Source: Caloramator sp. (GTDB taxonomy: Bacteria; Bacillota; Clostridia; Clostridiales; Caloramatoraceae). From it: DNA of 63,387 nt. The translations under genes were made by a program, and so were the position numbers. The notes under the pieces are model-generated. The model saw only the letters and a program-made list of their open reading frames with translations, was not told where the DNA came from and did not search any database. Positions 44,341 through 53,555 of the stretch are shown one piece after another (the first letter of the stretch is position 1; each line of letters opens with the position of its first letter). The DNA is taken from NCBI GenBank assembly GCA_026416875.1, contig JAOAEI010000002.1, positions 1-63,387 on the forward strand, read 5' to 3'.

Positions 44341-46059
44341 ATGAGGAAGAAACTATTAATTTTTACAATGACTGTTTTAATTGCTACTATAGTTTTAATA
44401 AGTTTTTTGTTTTACTATTACACAAAGAACCTACTAATCAATACAGTAGCTAATGAATTGGATTATCAAGCAAATATAGCAATAGATTTTATTAATTATT
44501 CTAATTTCAATGATTTTGATGAAATAGCTAAAAAAATTAAGGAGTCTATTAATAAAAGAGTTACAATAATAAAGGATGATGGTGTAGTAGTGGGAGACTC
44601 TGATGTTGAAAGTTCAAAAATGGAAAATCATAAGGATAGAAAAGAGTTTTTAGAAGCAATATATCATGGCAAAGGAATAAGTTTTAGAAAAAGTTCGACG
44701 GTAAATCAAATGCTTTTTTATTATGCGAAGCGTTTTAATTATAATGGTCAAATATATATCATGAGACTGGCTATGAAATTTGATTTAATTAAACAAATTC
44801 AAAAAAATATCATTTATTTCTTATTTGTAACAATAATAATGGCTCTTATTCTAGCAAGTTCATTGGCGTGGGTTTTTTTAGGTAAATTTATTGAACCTAT
44901 AAGAGACTTGACAAAAATAGCAACTATAATATCTATGGGGGATTATGATAAGAGGATAAAAATAAAAACTAAGGATGAAATAGGACAATTAGGTCATTCC
45001 TTTAATATTATGGCTGCAAGATTGCAGGAGACTATATTGGATTTGGAGGATAAAAAGAACAAGCTAATATCTATATTAAAAAGCATGGATGATGGGGTTA
45101 TTGCCCTTGATAATAATGAGAAAATTATTTTAATCAATCCTGCCGCTAAAAAAATGTTTGATATTAAGGAAGATGTGACAGGAAAACATTTCATTGAAGT
45201 TATAAGAAACCTTGAATTAGAGGAATTGATCAAACAAAATACCGAAGACGAGATTGAGATTAAAATTCCATATCCTGATATAAAATATTTAAAAATAAAG
45301 ATAACAAAGATAATTAATGAAAAGAATAACGAAAGTGTTGGAACCCTTATGGTTATTCAGGATATTTCCAAAATGAAAATGCTTGAAAATATGCGTTCTG
45401 AATTTGTAGCTAATGTATCCCATGAGTTAAAAACCCCTCTAACATCGATAAAAGGATTTGCTGAAACCTTAAAGGATGTAGAAGATGAAAATGTTAGAAA
45501 AAAGTTTTTAGATATAATTAATATTGAGGCAGAAAGACTAACAAGGTTGATTAATGATATTTTAATTTTATCGGAATTAGAAAATAAAGAATATGCCCTT
45601 AATTTTGAGAAACTAAATGTTTTAGAAATTCTTGAAGAAATACAATATATAATGAAGCCCTTAGCAGAAAGTAAAAATATAGAAATTTCTTTGGAAACTA
45701 ATTGCTATGATGTTTATGTTTATGGAGATAGAGATAAGTTTAAACAGATGTTGATAAATCTTTTAGACAATGCAATTAAGTATACTAACGAAGGAGGAAA
45801 AGTAAAAATAAAATTAGAGAAAATCAAAAATCAAGTAATAATTTCTATAATAGACAATGGTATTGGTATTCCAAAAGAACATTTGCCAAGACTTTTTGAA
45901 CGCTTTTATAGGGTAGATAAAGCAAGGTCAAGAAGTTTAGGAGGAACTGGACTTGGACTTGCAATAGTTAAGCATGTTGTAAACCTTATGCAGGGTAAAA
46001 TTGATGTTGAAAGTAAAGTAGGTGAAGGAACTACTTTTAAAATTACATTGCCTTTATGA
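44341..46059 (+). CDS. phoR: PhoR-like sensor histidine kinase
   Basis: A 572-aa membrane kinase with the domain order of PhoR: transmembrane helix (about 5-27), extracytoplasmic sensor (about 30-155), second helix (about 158-180), HAMP (about 181-235), PAS (about 240-345), HisKA with the phosphorylated histidine in VSHELKTPLTSIKGF (about residue 364), and the ATPase domain (N-box NLLDNAIKY, then GIGIPKEHLPRLFERFYR and GGTGLGL). It is in an operon with the response regulator and ends at a strong terminator. Confidence 0.92.
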   Translation: MRKKLLIFTMTVLIATIVLISFLFYYYTKNLLINTVANELDYQANIAIDFINYSNFNDFDEIAKKIKESINKRVTIIKDDGVVVGDSDVESSKMENHKDRKEFLEAIYHGKGISFRKSSTVNQMLFYYAKRFNYNGQIYIMRLAMKFDLIKQIQKNIIYFLFVTIIMALILASSLAWVFLGKFIEPIRDLTKIATIISMGDYDKRIKIKTKDEIGQLGHSFNIMAARLQETILDLEDKKNKLISILKSMDDGVIALDNNEKIILINPAAKKMFDIKEDVTGKHFIEVIRNLELEELIKQNTEDEIEIKIPYPDIKYLKIKITKIINEKNNESVGTLMVIQDISKMKMLENMRSEFVANVSHELKTPLTSIKGFAETLKDVEDENVRKKFLDIINIEAERLTRLINDILILSELENKEYALNFEKLNVLEILEEIQYIMKPLAESKNIEISLETNCYDVYVYGDRDKFKQMLINLLDNAIKYTNEGGKVKIKLEKIKNQVIISIIDNGIGIPKEHLPRLFERFYRVDKARSRSLGGTGLGLAIVKHVVNLMQGKIDVESKVGEGTTFKITLPL

Positions 46060-46062
46060 GTT

Positions 46063-46096
46063 TACTAACTTCGGGTATCCGGAGTTAGTATTTTTC
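46063..46096 (+). terminator. terminator of the phoPR-like operon
   Basis: A 12-bp stem (46063-46074 with 46079-46090) with one wobble pair, a 4-nt loop and a T run right after the kinase gene. Confidence 0.9.
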
Positions 46097-46159
46097 TTGA
46101 TTATATTTTTTTTAAGTGTTAATATTAAATTTATGGAAATTAAAGTTGAGGTGTTAAGA

Positions 46160-47476
46160 TTGAAAAAAGAAGGACTTGTTATAAAAGATGTAACCTTCAA
46201 TTCTATTGCACAGGAAGTTGGTATAGAAGCAGGGGATATTCTGCTAAAAATAAACGGAGTCAAAGTAAAGGACATTTTAGAGTATAAGTTTCTAATTGCA
46301 GATGATTTTTTAAACTTGGTAATAAAGAAAAATTATGGTGAAGAATGGGAGATTGAAATAGAAAAGGATTATGATGAAGATTTGGGGCTAGAAATTATAG
46401 ATCCAGCCCTTGAGCATCCGAAAAGATGTCATAATAAGTGTATATTCTGCTTTATAGATCAACTACCGCCTAACTTGAGGGAGACATTATATTTTAAAGA
46501 TGACGATTCTATGCTCTCATTTCTTCAGGGGAACTTTATAACACTTACCAACCTAAAGGATGAAGAGTTAGACAGAATAATAAAATACAGAATAAGTCCT
46601 ATTAATGTATCTGTCCATACAACTAATCCAACATTAAGAGTAAAAATGTTAAATAATAAAAGAGCTGCAGAAATCAATAGGCAGCTAAAAAAGTTAGCAG
46701 AGGGTGGTATTAGTATAAATTGTCAAATTGTGTTGTGTTACGGAATAAATGATAAAGAAGAACTTATAAACACCCTTGAAGATTTAAAAAGGTTGTATCC
46801 TAACGTTCAAAATGTTGCAATTGTTCCTGTTGGAATTACAAAATATCGAGAGAATTTATATAATATAGAGGGATATGATGCGAGAAAATCTTTAGAACTT
46901 ATAGAATATTTAAAACCATTACAAGAAAAATATCAAAGGGAGCTAGGAACACCATTTGCACGACTTGCTGATGAATTTTATGTTATGGCGGGTGTAGAAT
47001 TACCTGAGTATGAACATTATGGGGATTTTGAACAGCTGGAAGATGGTATTGGTATGATTAGATTTTTTGAGAGAAATATTATGGAGGATTTAAAAGCATT
47101 AAATTTTGACGGAAAAGGTAAAAGACTTGCCTTTATAACGGGAGAATCTTTTTTTAGGTATTTGGATAATATATCAAAACTTATTGCTGAACGCTTTAAT
47201 TTAAATATAAAAGTTTATAAAGTCTATAATGAATTTTTTGGAGAAATGATAACTGTAGCAGGTCTTTTAACAGGCAAAGATATCATTAAGCAATTAAAAA
47301 ATTTAATAAAAGAGGATTATATTGTAATTCCAAACAATATGCTAAAGGCTGATGAGGATATATTTTTAGATGATATTAGCTTGTCGGATTTGGAAAAGGA
47401 GTTAAATGTAAAGGCAATTAAAGTAAAATATACTGGAGAAGATCTATTAGAAAAAATAAAAGGTGAGGTGATATAA
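46160..47476 (+). CDS. PDZ / radical-SAM-like DUF512 family protein
   Basis: A 438-aa protein of the DUF512 family found just before der in clostridia. The N-terminus is a PDZ-like domain (about 1-70, with [13 protein letters not shown]), followed by a cysteine motif [14 protein letters not shown] of the CxxxCxxC radical-SAM type, and the large DUF512 C-terminal domain. It probably is an iron-sulfur enzyme; its reaction is unknown. TTG 46160, 6 nt after GAGGTG, is preferred; the ORF reads further upstream through the phoR terminator and into phoR, which cannot be the real start. It overlaps der by one base. Confidence 0.85.
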   Translation: MKKEGLVIKDVTFNSIAQEVGIEAGDILLKINGVKVKDILEYKFLIADDFLNLVIKKNYGEEWEIEIEKDYDEDLGLEIIDPALEHPKRCHNKCIFCFIDQLPPNLRETLYFKDDDSMLSFLQGNFITLTNLKDEELDRIIKYRISPINVSVHTTNPTLRVKMLNNKRAAEINRQLKKLAEGGISINCQIVLCYGINDKEELINTLEDLKRLYPNVQNVAIVPVGITKYRENLYNIEGYDARKSLELIEYLKPLQEKYQRELGTPFARLADEFYVMAGVELPEYEHYGDFEQLEDGIGMIRFFERNIMEDLKALNFDGKGKRLAFITGESFFRYLDNISKLIAERFNLNIKVYKVYNEFFGEMITVAGLLTGKDIIKQLKNLIKEDYIVIPNNMLKADEDIFLDDISLSDLEKELNVKAIKVKYTGEDLLEKIKGEVI

Positions 47477-48795
47477 TGGCAAAACCGATTGTTGCAATTG
47501 TTGGCAGACCAAATGTAGGAAAATCTACTCTCTTTAATAAGTTGGTTGGAAAAAGGATATCAATAGTTGAGGATACTCCAGGGGTAACTAGGGATAGGAT
47601 CTATGCTGAGGTTGAATGGTTAAATTATAAGTTTACCCTTGTAGATACTGGAGGTATTGAACCTGAAAGTGAAGATATTATACTAAAACAAATGAAAAGA
47701 CAGGCTCAGATAGCAATTGAAACTGCAGACGTAATATTGTTCATGGTGGATGGCAAAGAAGGCTTGACTGCTACTGATATTGAAGTTGCAGAGATGTTGC
47801 GAAGGGTTAATAAACCGGTAGTTCTAGTGGTTAATAAAATCGATAATTTAAAGTTAGAGGACAATAAATTTGAGTTTTATTCATTAGGTTTGGGGGAACC
47901 AATTACAATTTCAGCAGCTTTAAGCTTAGGCCTTGGAGATATGCTTGATGAGATAGTTAAATTTTTCAAAGATAAAGAAGCTACTGATGAAGAGGAACCG
48001 TTGATAAAGGTTGCAATAGTTGGTAAACCTAATGTTGGCAAATCGTCCTTGCTAAATAGATTAACAGGAGAAGAAAGAGCCATAGTAAGTGACATACCAG
48101 GCACCACAAGGGATGCCATTGATAGTTTGGTAGAAATAAACGGTGAGAAATTTTTGTTTATTGATACAGCAGGAATTAGACGTAAAAGCAAAATAAAAGA
48201 AGAAATAGAAAAATATAGTGTAATTCGTTCCCTTGCTGCTATAGATAGAGCTGATGTTTGTCTTATTATGATTGATGCAACTGAAGGGGTTACAGAACAG
48301 GATGAGAAAATTGCAGGAATAGCTCATGAAGCTGGAAAGGGTATAGTCATAGTTGTGAATAAATGGGATTTAATAGAGAAAGATGATAAGACTATGAATG
48401 AATATAATAATCGTATTAGAACAGCATTATCCTTTATGACTTATGCACCAATAATATATATATCAGCTAAAACTGGCCAAAGGGTTACTAAATTAATAGA
48501 GCTTATAAAATTTGTTGCAGATCAAAATGCTATGAGAGTAAAAACAGGTGTATTAAACGAAGTTATAAGCGAGGCAGTTATGTTAAGACAACCACCAGTT
48601 GAAAAGGGTAAAGCCTTAAAGATTTATTATGCTACACAAGTTTCAACTAAACCACCTACATTTGCTATATTTGTAAATGACGAAGAAATTGTTCACTTCT
48701 CTTACGATAGATATCTTGAAAATCAAATAAGGCAACATTTTGGATTTGAAGGGACACCCATAAGGCTTGTATATAAATCCAAAAAGGAGGATTAA
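47476..48795 (+). CDS. der: ribosome biogenesis GTPase Der (EngA)
   Basis: Der (439 aa) is the tandem GTPase needed for 50S subunit assembly. Both G domains are intact: G1 GRPNVGKST (about 9-17) with DTPGVTRD and NKID, and GKPNVGKSS (about 183) with DIPGTTRD and NKWD. A KH-like C-terminal domain follows (from about 355). It is coupled to the DUF512 gene and lies a few bases before gpsA. Confidence 0.98.
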   Translation: MAKPIVAIVGRPNVGKSTLFNKLVGKRISIVEDTPGVTRDRIYAEVEWLNYKFTLVDTGGIEPESEDIILKQMKRQAQIAIETADVILFMVDGKEGLTATDIEVAEMLRRVNKPVVLVVNKIDNLKLEDNKFEFYSLGLGEPITISAALSLGLGDMLDEIVKFFKDKEATDEEEPLIKVAIVGKPNVGKSSLLNRLTGEERAIVSDIPGTTRDAIDSLVEINGEKFLFIDTAGIRRKSKIKEEIEKYSVIRSLAAIDRADVCLIMIDATEGVTEQDEKIAGIAHEAGKGIVIVVNKWDLIEKDDKTMNEYNNRIRTALSFMTYAPIIYISAKTGQRVTKLIELIKFVADQNAMRVKTGVLNEVISEAVMLRQPPVEKGKALKIYYATQVSTKPPTFAIFVNDEEIVHFSYDRYLENQIRQHFGFEGTPIRLVYKSKKED

Positions 48796-48796
48796 A

Positions 48797-49810
48797 ATGA
48801 AAATAGCTATTTTAGGTGGGGGTAGCTGGGGAACAGCAATTGCAGTTTTGTTATCAAAAAAGGCTTACAATGTCTTTGTTTGGGACCGCAATGTTACAGT
48901 ATTAGAAGAAATGAAATATAAAAGACAAAACCCTAGATATTTGCCAGGTGTTGCTGTCCCAGAAAATGTAAATATAGGTTTTAGTTTAGAAGAAACTATT
49001 AAGAATTCCGATGTAATTGTAATTGCGGTTCCCTCCCATGCAGTTCGTGATCTTTGCTTAAAAATTAAGGATTTTGTTAGTGAAAATCATATTTTTGTAA
49101 GCTTAACAAAGGGAATAGAAGATAAGACCTTTAAAAGAATGTCAGAAATAATAGAAGAATTTTTTCCTAATAATAAAATTGCTGTTCTTTCAGGCCCTTC
49201 CCATGCTGAGGAAGTTTCAAGGGATATTCCAACAGCAATAGTTTCTGCATCAAAAGATGAAGACATAGCTTTAAAAGTTCAAGATATTTTTATGACTCCT
49301 AATTTTAGAGTATACACTAATACCGATATTATTGGCGTTGAAATAGGAGGCGCAGTTAAAAATATAATAGCCCTTGCTGCTGGCATATCAGATGGCTTAG
49401 GATTTGGCGATAATACAAAGGCAGCCTTAATGACAAGAGGTATAGCTGAAATTGCAAGGCTTGGCACAGCCCTTGGGGCTAATCCGATGACTTTTGCAGG
49501 ATTAAGTGGCATAGGCGATTTAATTGTAACCTGCACAAGCATGCATTCAAGAAATAGAAGAGCAGGGATTTTGATTGGGAAGGGTAAAAAAGTTGAGGAA
49601 GCCTTAAGTGAAATAAAAATGGTTGTTGAAGGGGTCAATACGACTAAATCTACATATGAATTATCTAGAAAAATAGGTATCGAAATGCCAATAACAGAAA
49701 AGCTTTATAACATTCTTTTTAATGGTAAAGATGCTAAGGAAGCTGTTACTGAGCTTATGCAAAGAGACAAAAAGGACGAAATACAATATTCAGCGTATTT
49801 TGTAAGGTGA
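48797..49810 (+). CDS. gpsA: glycerol-3-phosphate dehydrogenase (NAD(P)+)
   Basis: GpsA (337 aa) reduces dihydroxyacetone phosphate to sn-glycerol 3-phosphate for phospholipid synthesis. The Rossmann loop GGGSWGTA is at residues 7-14, and the catalytic lysine is in [14 protein letters not shown] (about 190). ATG 48797 follows AAGGAGG by 6 nt; the ORF also reads upstream into der without a start. plsY, often located between der and gpsA in Firmicutes, is absent. Confidence 0.97.
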   Translation: MKIAILGGGSWGTAIAVLLSKKAYNVFVWDRNVTVLEEMKYKRQNPRYLPGVAVPENVNIGFSLEETIKNSDVIVIAVPSHAVRDLCLKIKDFVSENHIFVSLTKGIEDKTFKRMSEIIEEFFPNNKIAVLSGPSHAEEVSRDIPTAIVSASKDEDIALKVQDIFMTPNFRVYTNTDIIGVEIGGAVKNIIALAAGISDGLGFGDNTKAALMTRGIAEIARLGTALGANPMTFAGLSGIGDLIVTCTSMHSRNRRAGILIGKGKKVEEALSEIKMVVEGVNTTKSTYELSRKIGIEMPITEKLYNILFNGKDAKEAVTELMQRDKKDEIQYSAYFVR

Positions 49811-49814
49811 TAAA

Positions 49815-50354
49815 ATGAATGCAATAGATTTGTTTATTACGTTTTTTAAAATTGGTGCCTTTACCCTTGGAGGGGGATACGCTATGCTCCCCCTTATTGA
49901 AAGGGAGGTAGTAGATAAAAGAGAATGGATAAAGAAAGAAGAATTTTTGGATTTAGTAGCTGTTGCTCAGGCTTCACCAGGACCAATAGCTATAAATACG
50001 GCAGTTTTTGTTGGATATAAATTAATGGGAATAAAGGGAGTTATATTTAGCTGCTTAGGTTCGGTTTTGCCTTCTTTTATTGTAATAGTTTTAATTGCAG
50101 CTGTATTTACTGGAATAAAAAATAGCCCTGTAATAGAAAAAATTTTTTTAGGAATAAGGCCTGTTGTAGCAGGAATGATTTTCGCGTCGGTTTTTCGACT
50201 AGGAAAGAGTGCTAGAATAAATAAAATAAGCATTATATTTGTTTTGTTAGTTGCAATAGCAATATGGATTTTTAAAATAACACCTATATATATTATTTTA
50301 TTATCTATTATTGTTGGTGTATTAAGATATTTAAAAAGGAGCAATAATATATGA
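49815..50354 (+). CDS. chrA: chromate transporter family protein, first half
   Basis: A 179-aa short-chain ChrA (CHR family) protein. It shows the family motif FTLGGGYAMLPLIEREVV near residue 16 and VAQASPGPIAINTAVFVGY near 49, with about five to six helices. Short-chain CHR proteins are encoded as adjacent pairs that act together. The true substrate in anaerobes is unknown; chromate efflux is only a family name. It is coupled by a 4-nt overlap to its partner and lies 4 nt after gpsA. Confidence 0.9.
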   Translation: MNAIDLFITFFKIGAFTLGGGYAMLPLIEREVVDKREWIKKEEFLDLVAVAQASPGPIAINTAVFVGYKLMGIKGVIFSCLGSVLPSFIVIVLIAAVFTGIKNSPVIEKIFLGIRPVVAGMIFASVFRLGKSARINKISIIFVLLVAIAIWIFKITPIYIILLSIIVGVLRYLKRSNNI

Positions 50355-50866
50355 TTTTAAAGTTATTCTTCACTTTTTTTAAGATAGGGATGTTTAGCTT
50401 TGGTGGGGGATACGCAATGCTGCCTTTGATACAATTAAATGTTGTAAATCAAAATAATTGGTTATCCCATAAAGAATTTATAGATATTGTTGCTATTTCC
50501 CAGGTTACTCCAGGCCCCATAGCAATTAACTGTGCAACCTATGTGGGTTATAAATTAGCAGGAATTTCTGGAGCTTTATTTAGCACATTAGGAGTTTCAA
50601 TGCCGTCGATAATCATCATGATAATCCTAACGAAATTGGTTTTGAAGGTTAATAAAGCGAAATTTTTTGAATCAATATTCTCAAATCTTAGACCTACAGT
50701 AATTGGCTTGATATTAGCAGCTGCTATTTTAATCTTTAATGAGTCAGTCTTTGATACTAGAACTTTTTTTATATTTATTTTAGCCTTTGTTGTGTCTCTA
50801 AAATATAAGATAGATCCAATAATTTTAACGATTATTGGTGGAATTTTAGGATACATTATTTTTTAA
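50351..50866 (+). CDS. chrA: chromate transporter family protein, second half
   Basis: A 171-aa partner of the preceding protein, with the same motifs (FSFGGGYAMLPLIQLNVV and ISQVTPGPIAINCATYVGY) and clearly diverged elsewhere. It should insert in the membrane in the opposite sense to the first, as in paired CHR transporters. It is the last gene of the run DUF512-der-gpsA-chrA-chrA. Confidence 0.9.
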   Translation: MILKLFFTFFKIGMFSFGGGYAMLPLIQLNVVNQNNWLSHKEFIDIVAISQVTPGPIAINCATYVGYKLAGISGALFSTLGVSMPSIIIMIILTKLVLKVNKAKFFESIFSNLRPTVIGLILAAAILIFNESVFDTRTFFIFILAFVVSLKYKIDPIILTIIGGILGYIIF

Positions 50867-50947
50867 AGATTCCTCCACATTTTAGTTCTAAATAATTATG
50901 ATGTTAAATATATATGAATTAGATAAAATGTGTTAGGAGGTAGAACT

Positions 50948-52429
50948 GTGGAGGAATTCAATATATATAAAGATATTGCTGAAAGAACACAAGGCGATAT
51001 CTATGTTGGCGTAGTAGGGCCGGTGAGAACAGGTAAATCTACATTTATAAGAAGGTTTATGGAGCTTTTGGTTTTACCAAACATAAGCAATATGCATAAA
51101 AAGGAAAGAGCTAAGGATTCCTTACCGCAAAGTGGTTCAGGAAAAATTATTACAACTGTAGAACCTAAATTTGTTCCAAGTGATGAAGCAGTTGAAATTG
51201 AATTAAACGACAATGCAAAGATGAGGGTAAAGATGGTAGACTGCGTTGGCTATATGGTTCACGGTGCTACAGGACATTTAGAAAATGATCAGATAAGAAT
51301 GGTTAAAACTCCATGGTTTGAAGAGGAAATACCCTTTACAGAAGCTGCTGAGATTGGAACAAGGAAAGTTATAAATGAACACTCGACAATAGGTGTAGTT
51401 GTAACAACCGATGGCAGTATAACAGAGATACCAAGGGAAAATTATGTTGAGGCAGAGGAAAGGGTAATTAAGGAATTACAAGGTCTTAATAAACCTTTTA
51501 TTATAGTATTGAATACTACACATCCATATAATCCAGAAACGATAAATTTAAGGAAAAATCTCGAGGAAAAATATAAAGTTCCTGTATATATAGCTGATGC
51601 TGCTAACTTAAGGATAGAAGACGTAAATAATATATTTGAAAAGGTTCTACATGAATTCCCAATTAAAGAAATTGGAATAAAACTTCCGGATTGGGTAGAG
51701 CATTTAGATAATGAACATTGGCTAAAGAAGAATTTTATTCTTGCAGTAAAAAATTCCATTAAGGATCTTGCAAAGATTAGAGATATTAAGCCTATTATAA
51801 ATTCATATAAGGAATATGAGTTTATAGGAGACGTTAATTTGGATGAAATGAAACTAGGTGAAGGTAGTGCTACCATTACTATGAAGGTAAAGGATGGACT
51901 TTTCTATAGAATTCTTGGAGAGATATCAGGCTTTAATATCTCAGGTGAATTTGATCTTCTCAATTTAATGAAGGACCTTACAGTTGCAAAGAGAGAGTAT
52001 GATAGAATCGAATCGGCATTAAAGGAAGTTAAGGAAACCGGATATGGTATGGTTCCACCACAAATAGATGAAATGAAACTTGAGGAACCAGAAATTGTAA
52101 GACAAGGTAATAAGTTTGGAGTGAAACTGCGTGCAAGCGCACCTTCGTTACACATAATAAAAGTAGATGTTGAAACTGAAGTTTCTCCAATCGTTGGAAC
52201 AGAAAAGCAAAGCGAAGAACTATTAAGATCATTGCTCGAAGAATTTGAAAATAATCCTCAGAAGATTTGGCAGGCCAACATGTTTGGAAAGACCTTAGAA
52301 GAGCTTGTAAAGGAAGGATTACAAAACAAGCTATACAAGATGCCCGAAGATGTTCAAGAAAAGCTCCAAAGAACACTTCAGAAAATAATTAATGAAGGTA
52401 ATGGAGGTTTAATTTGCATTATATTATAA
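50948..52429 (+). CDS. spoIVA: stage IV sporulation protein A (spore coat ATPase)
   Basis: SpoIVA (493 aa) polymerises on the forespore surface with ATP and forms the base layer of the coat. The N-terminus reads NIYKDIAERTQGDIYVGVV, the Walker A is GPVRTGKST (about 26-34), and the C-terminal anchoring region is present, ending ICIIL. Length is almost identical to the Bacillus protein. GTG 50948 follows TTAGGAGG. A sigma-E promoter is expected; the best -10 candidate is GATAAAAT at 50922-50929, but no good -35 was found. Confidence 0.96.
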   Translation: MEEFNIYKDIAERTQGDIYVGVVGPVRTGKSTFIRRFMELLVLPNISNMHKKERAKDSLPQSGSGKIITTVEPKFVPSDEAVEIELNDNAKMRVKMVDCVGYMVHGATGHLENDQIRMVKTPWFEEEIPFTEAAEIGTRKVINEHSTIGVVVTTDGSITEIPRENYVEAEERVIKELQGLNKPFIIVLNTTHPYNPETINLRKNLEEKYKVPVYIADAANLRIEDVNNIFEKVLHEFPIKEIGIKLPDWVEHLDNEHWLKKNFILAVKNSIKDLAKIRDIKPIINSYKEYEFIGDVNLDEMKLGEGSATITMKVKDGLFYRILGEISGFNISGEFDLLNLMKDLTVAKREYDRIESALKEVKETGYGMVPPQIDEMKLEEPEIVRQGNKFGVKLRASAPSLHIIKVDVETEVSPIVGTEKQSEELLRSLLEEFENNPQKIWQANMFGKTLEELVKEGLQNKLYKMPEDVQEKLQRTLQKIINEGNGGLICIIL

Positions 52430-52457
52430 AAGCCCTAAAAAAGGGCTTTTATTTTTT
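52426..52457 (+). terminator. terminator of spoIVA
   Basis: An 11-bp perfect stem (52426-52436 with 52442-52452) with a 5-nt loop and a T run, overlapping the spoIVA stop. Confidence 0.9.
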
Positions 52458-52504
52458 GTATTAAGTTGCTATAATACCCTATATAGGTATAAAGGAGGGG
52501 TATA

Positions 52505-52984
52505 ATGAAAAAAATAATTAAAAATAGGTTTATTATTCAAGGAATAATTGGTTTAATAGTGTATGTTTTTTTATTTGTATTGAATATTAGTCTTATATGG
52601 ATTCTTCTTGCTGGCATTATAACTGGAATATTTGTGGGAAAAGCCTTCTGCAGATGGATTTGTCCAATAGGGTTTATTATGGAAATTTTGTTTAGTAAAA
52701 AAGACGATAAAAGCAAACAGCTATATATGTACTATAAGGCAGGATGTCCAATTGCTCTGATCAATGGAATTTTAAACAAATATAGTTTATTTAAGATAAA
52801 AAGAGATAAAGATAGTTGCAAAAAATGTGGGAAATGCGATAATGTTTGTTATATAGCTTCGTTAAATAACGAATATAGTTTATATAAGGAAAATAAAAAG
52901 GAGCCATCATTAGATTTTAAATGTTCTAGGTGCCTTGAATGTATAAAAGAATGTCCAACTAATAGTTTAAAACTTGAAATATAA
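52505..52984 (+). CDS. membrane-bound 4Fe-4S ferredoxin-like protein
   Basis: A 159-aa protein with two predicted helices at the N-terminus (about 9-55), then the polyferredoxin signature FCRWICPIG (about 56-64), and a C-terminal pair of cluster motifs: CKKCGKCDNVCY (about 113) and CSRCLECIKECP (about 141). It resembles a short NapH-type electron carrier, but the first C-terminal motif lacks the final Pro. Its partner and role are unknown. The ATG follows AAAGGAGGGG. It is a single-gene unit between terminators. Confidence 0.82.
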   Translation: MKKIIKNRFIIQGIIGLIVYVFLFVLNISLIWILLAGIITGIFVGKAFCRWICPIGFIMEILFSKKDDKSKQLYMYYKAGCPIALINGILNKYSLFKIKRDKDSCKKCGKCDNVCYIASLNNEYSLYKENKKEPSLDFKCSRCLECIKECPTNSLKLEI

Positions 52985-52988
52985 ATTA

Positions 52989-53012
52989 AAAGTCCCCATT
53001 TGGGGACTTATT
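52989..53012. terminator. bidirectional terminator
   Basis: An 8-bp perfect stem (52990-52997 with 53002-53009) with a 4-nt loop, between the ferredoxin-like gene and the convergent small gene. On the minus strand four T follow the stem. Confidence 0.7.
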
Positions 53013-53137
53013 TAAAATGCAAAATAATCGTTCATTTTTATACATCCTTGATTTTTATTTGGATTTTTCTTATCCTTTGTATTAGTTGTTTTTATTATTA
53101 CGTCCTCTTTTACCTTTGAAATATTGCCGATTTCCAT
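53012..53137 (-). CDS. small protein of unknown function (41 aa)
   Basis: A 41-aa hydrophilic, lysine- and asparagine-rich protein that I do not recognise. It contains one cysteine (NQGCIKM) and no membrane segment. The start is chosen at ATG 53137, because AAAGGAGT lies 7 nt upstream; the frame is open to an ATG at 53197 that has no proper site. It has a promoter about 150 nt upstream and a folded leader. A strong ribosome binding site, a promoter and a terminator together support a real gene despite its size. Confidence 0.55.
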   Translation of the reverse strand: MEIGNISKVKEDVIIKTTNTKDKKNPNKNQGCIKMNDYFAF

Positions 53138-53283
53138 TATATCAACTCCTTTACTATTTTCTTGATTTCTTGGTTCGGCCCTAGGTAAAAGATTCATCCT
53201 CTTTGTGGTAAACCTTTTTTAAAAAGGTCTCCACATTTATCAGAAACATTATAAAACCTCCCAACCGCATTTAAGATTTATCT
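53138..53283 (-). promoter_or_regulatory. structured 5' leader, class unknown
   Basis: The minus-strand leader of about 146 nt before the small gene can fold. A long hairpin pairs TGTGG with CCACA and ACCTTTTT with AAAAAGGT (about 53203-53236), and the flanks can close a multi-branch stem (GGTT with AACC and AGGT with ACCT). I could not match it to a known riboswitch. A riboswitch, an attenuator or a stable small RNA is possible. Confidence 0.35.
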
Positions 53284-53289
53284 ATTTAT

Positions 53290-53318
53290 ATAATAACATT
53301 AGCTGTTGTATAATACAA
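53290..53318 (-). promoter_or_regulatory. promoter of the small minus-strand gene and its leader
   Basis: On the minus strand TTGTAT (53313-53318) and TATTAT (53290-53295) are separated by 17 nt. Between here and ylmE (to 53555) the DNA is AT-rich; I see no convincing gene there. Confidence 0.55.
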
Positions 53319-53555
53319 ATCTTGTTAAATAGAATATAAAATATTTAATAGCTTCTATAACCTTTTAAAAACAAAAGGTTCTCTTTTCCTCAATTCTTCT
53401 ACAATCTCCTTCGTTTTCCTATATACTTTATCGCAAAATGCTTGAGTTTTCAAAAAATTAATATTAAAATTATATAAAAGAAAAATAGAGGATTTTTTAT
53501 TTATATGTAGAATTATATCATAGGATTGAATTCACCAGAAATAAGGGGTGATTTA

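Noticed and set aside
46022-46159. Longer N-terminus for the DUF512 protein, overlapping phoR
   Set aside because: It would read through the phoR stop and its terminator; a TTG with a good ribosome binding site is present at 46160.
50866-50947. Sigma-E promoter before spoIVA
   Set aside because: GATAAAAT at 50922 resembles a -10, but no -35 at 13-15 nt fits the consensus, so it is not listed as a feature.
52505-52984. Ferredoxin-like membrane protein as an Rnf or hydrogenase subunit
   Set aside because: No Rnf or hydrogenase gene is adjacent, and the motif order resembles a short NapH-type protein; the function is left open.
53138-53197. 20-codon N-terminal extension of the small minus-strand gene
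   Set aside because: The upstream ATG has only GAGG directly touching it; the internal ATG at 53137 has AAAGGAGT at correct spacing. The region also overlaps the folded leader.
53355-53453. 32-codon minus-strand ORF (TTG start) in the AT-rich gap before ylmE
   Set aside because: Protein-like composition, but no ribosome binding site, no promoter and a very short length. It may be a gene remnant but cannot be supported.
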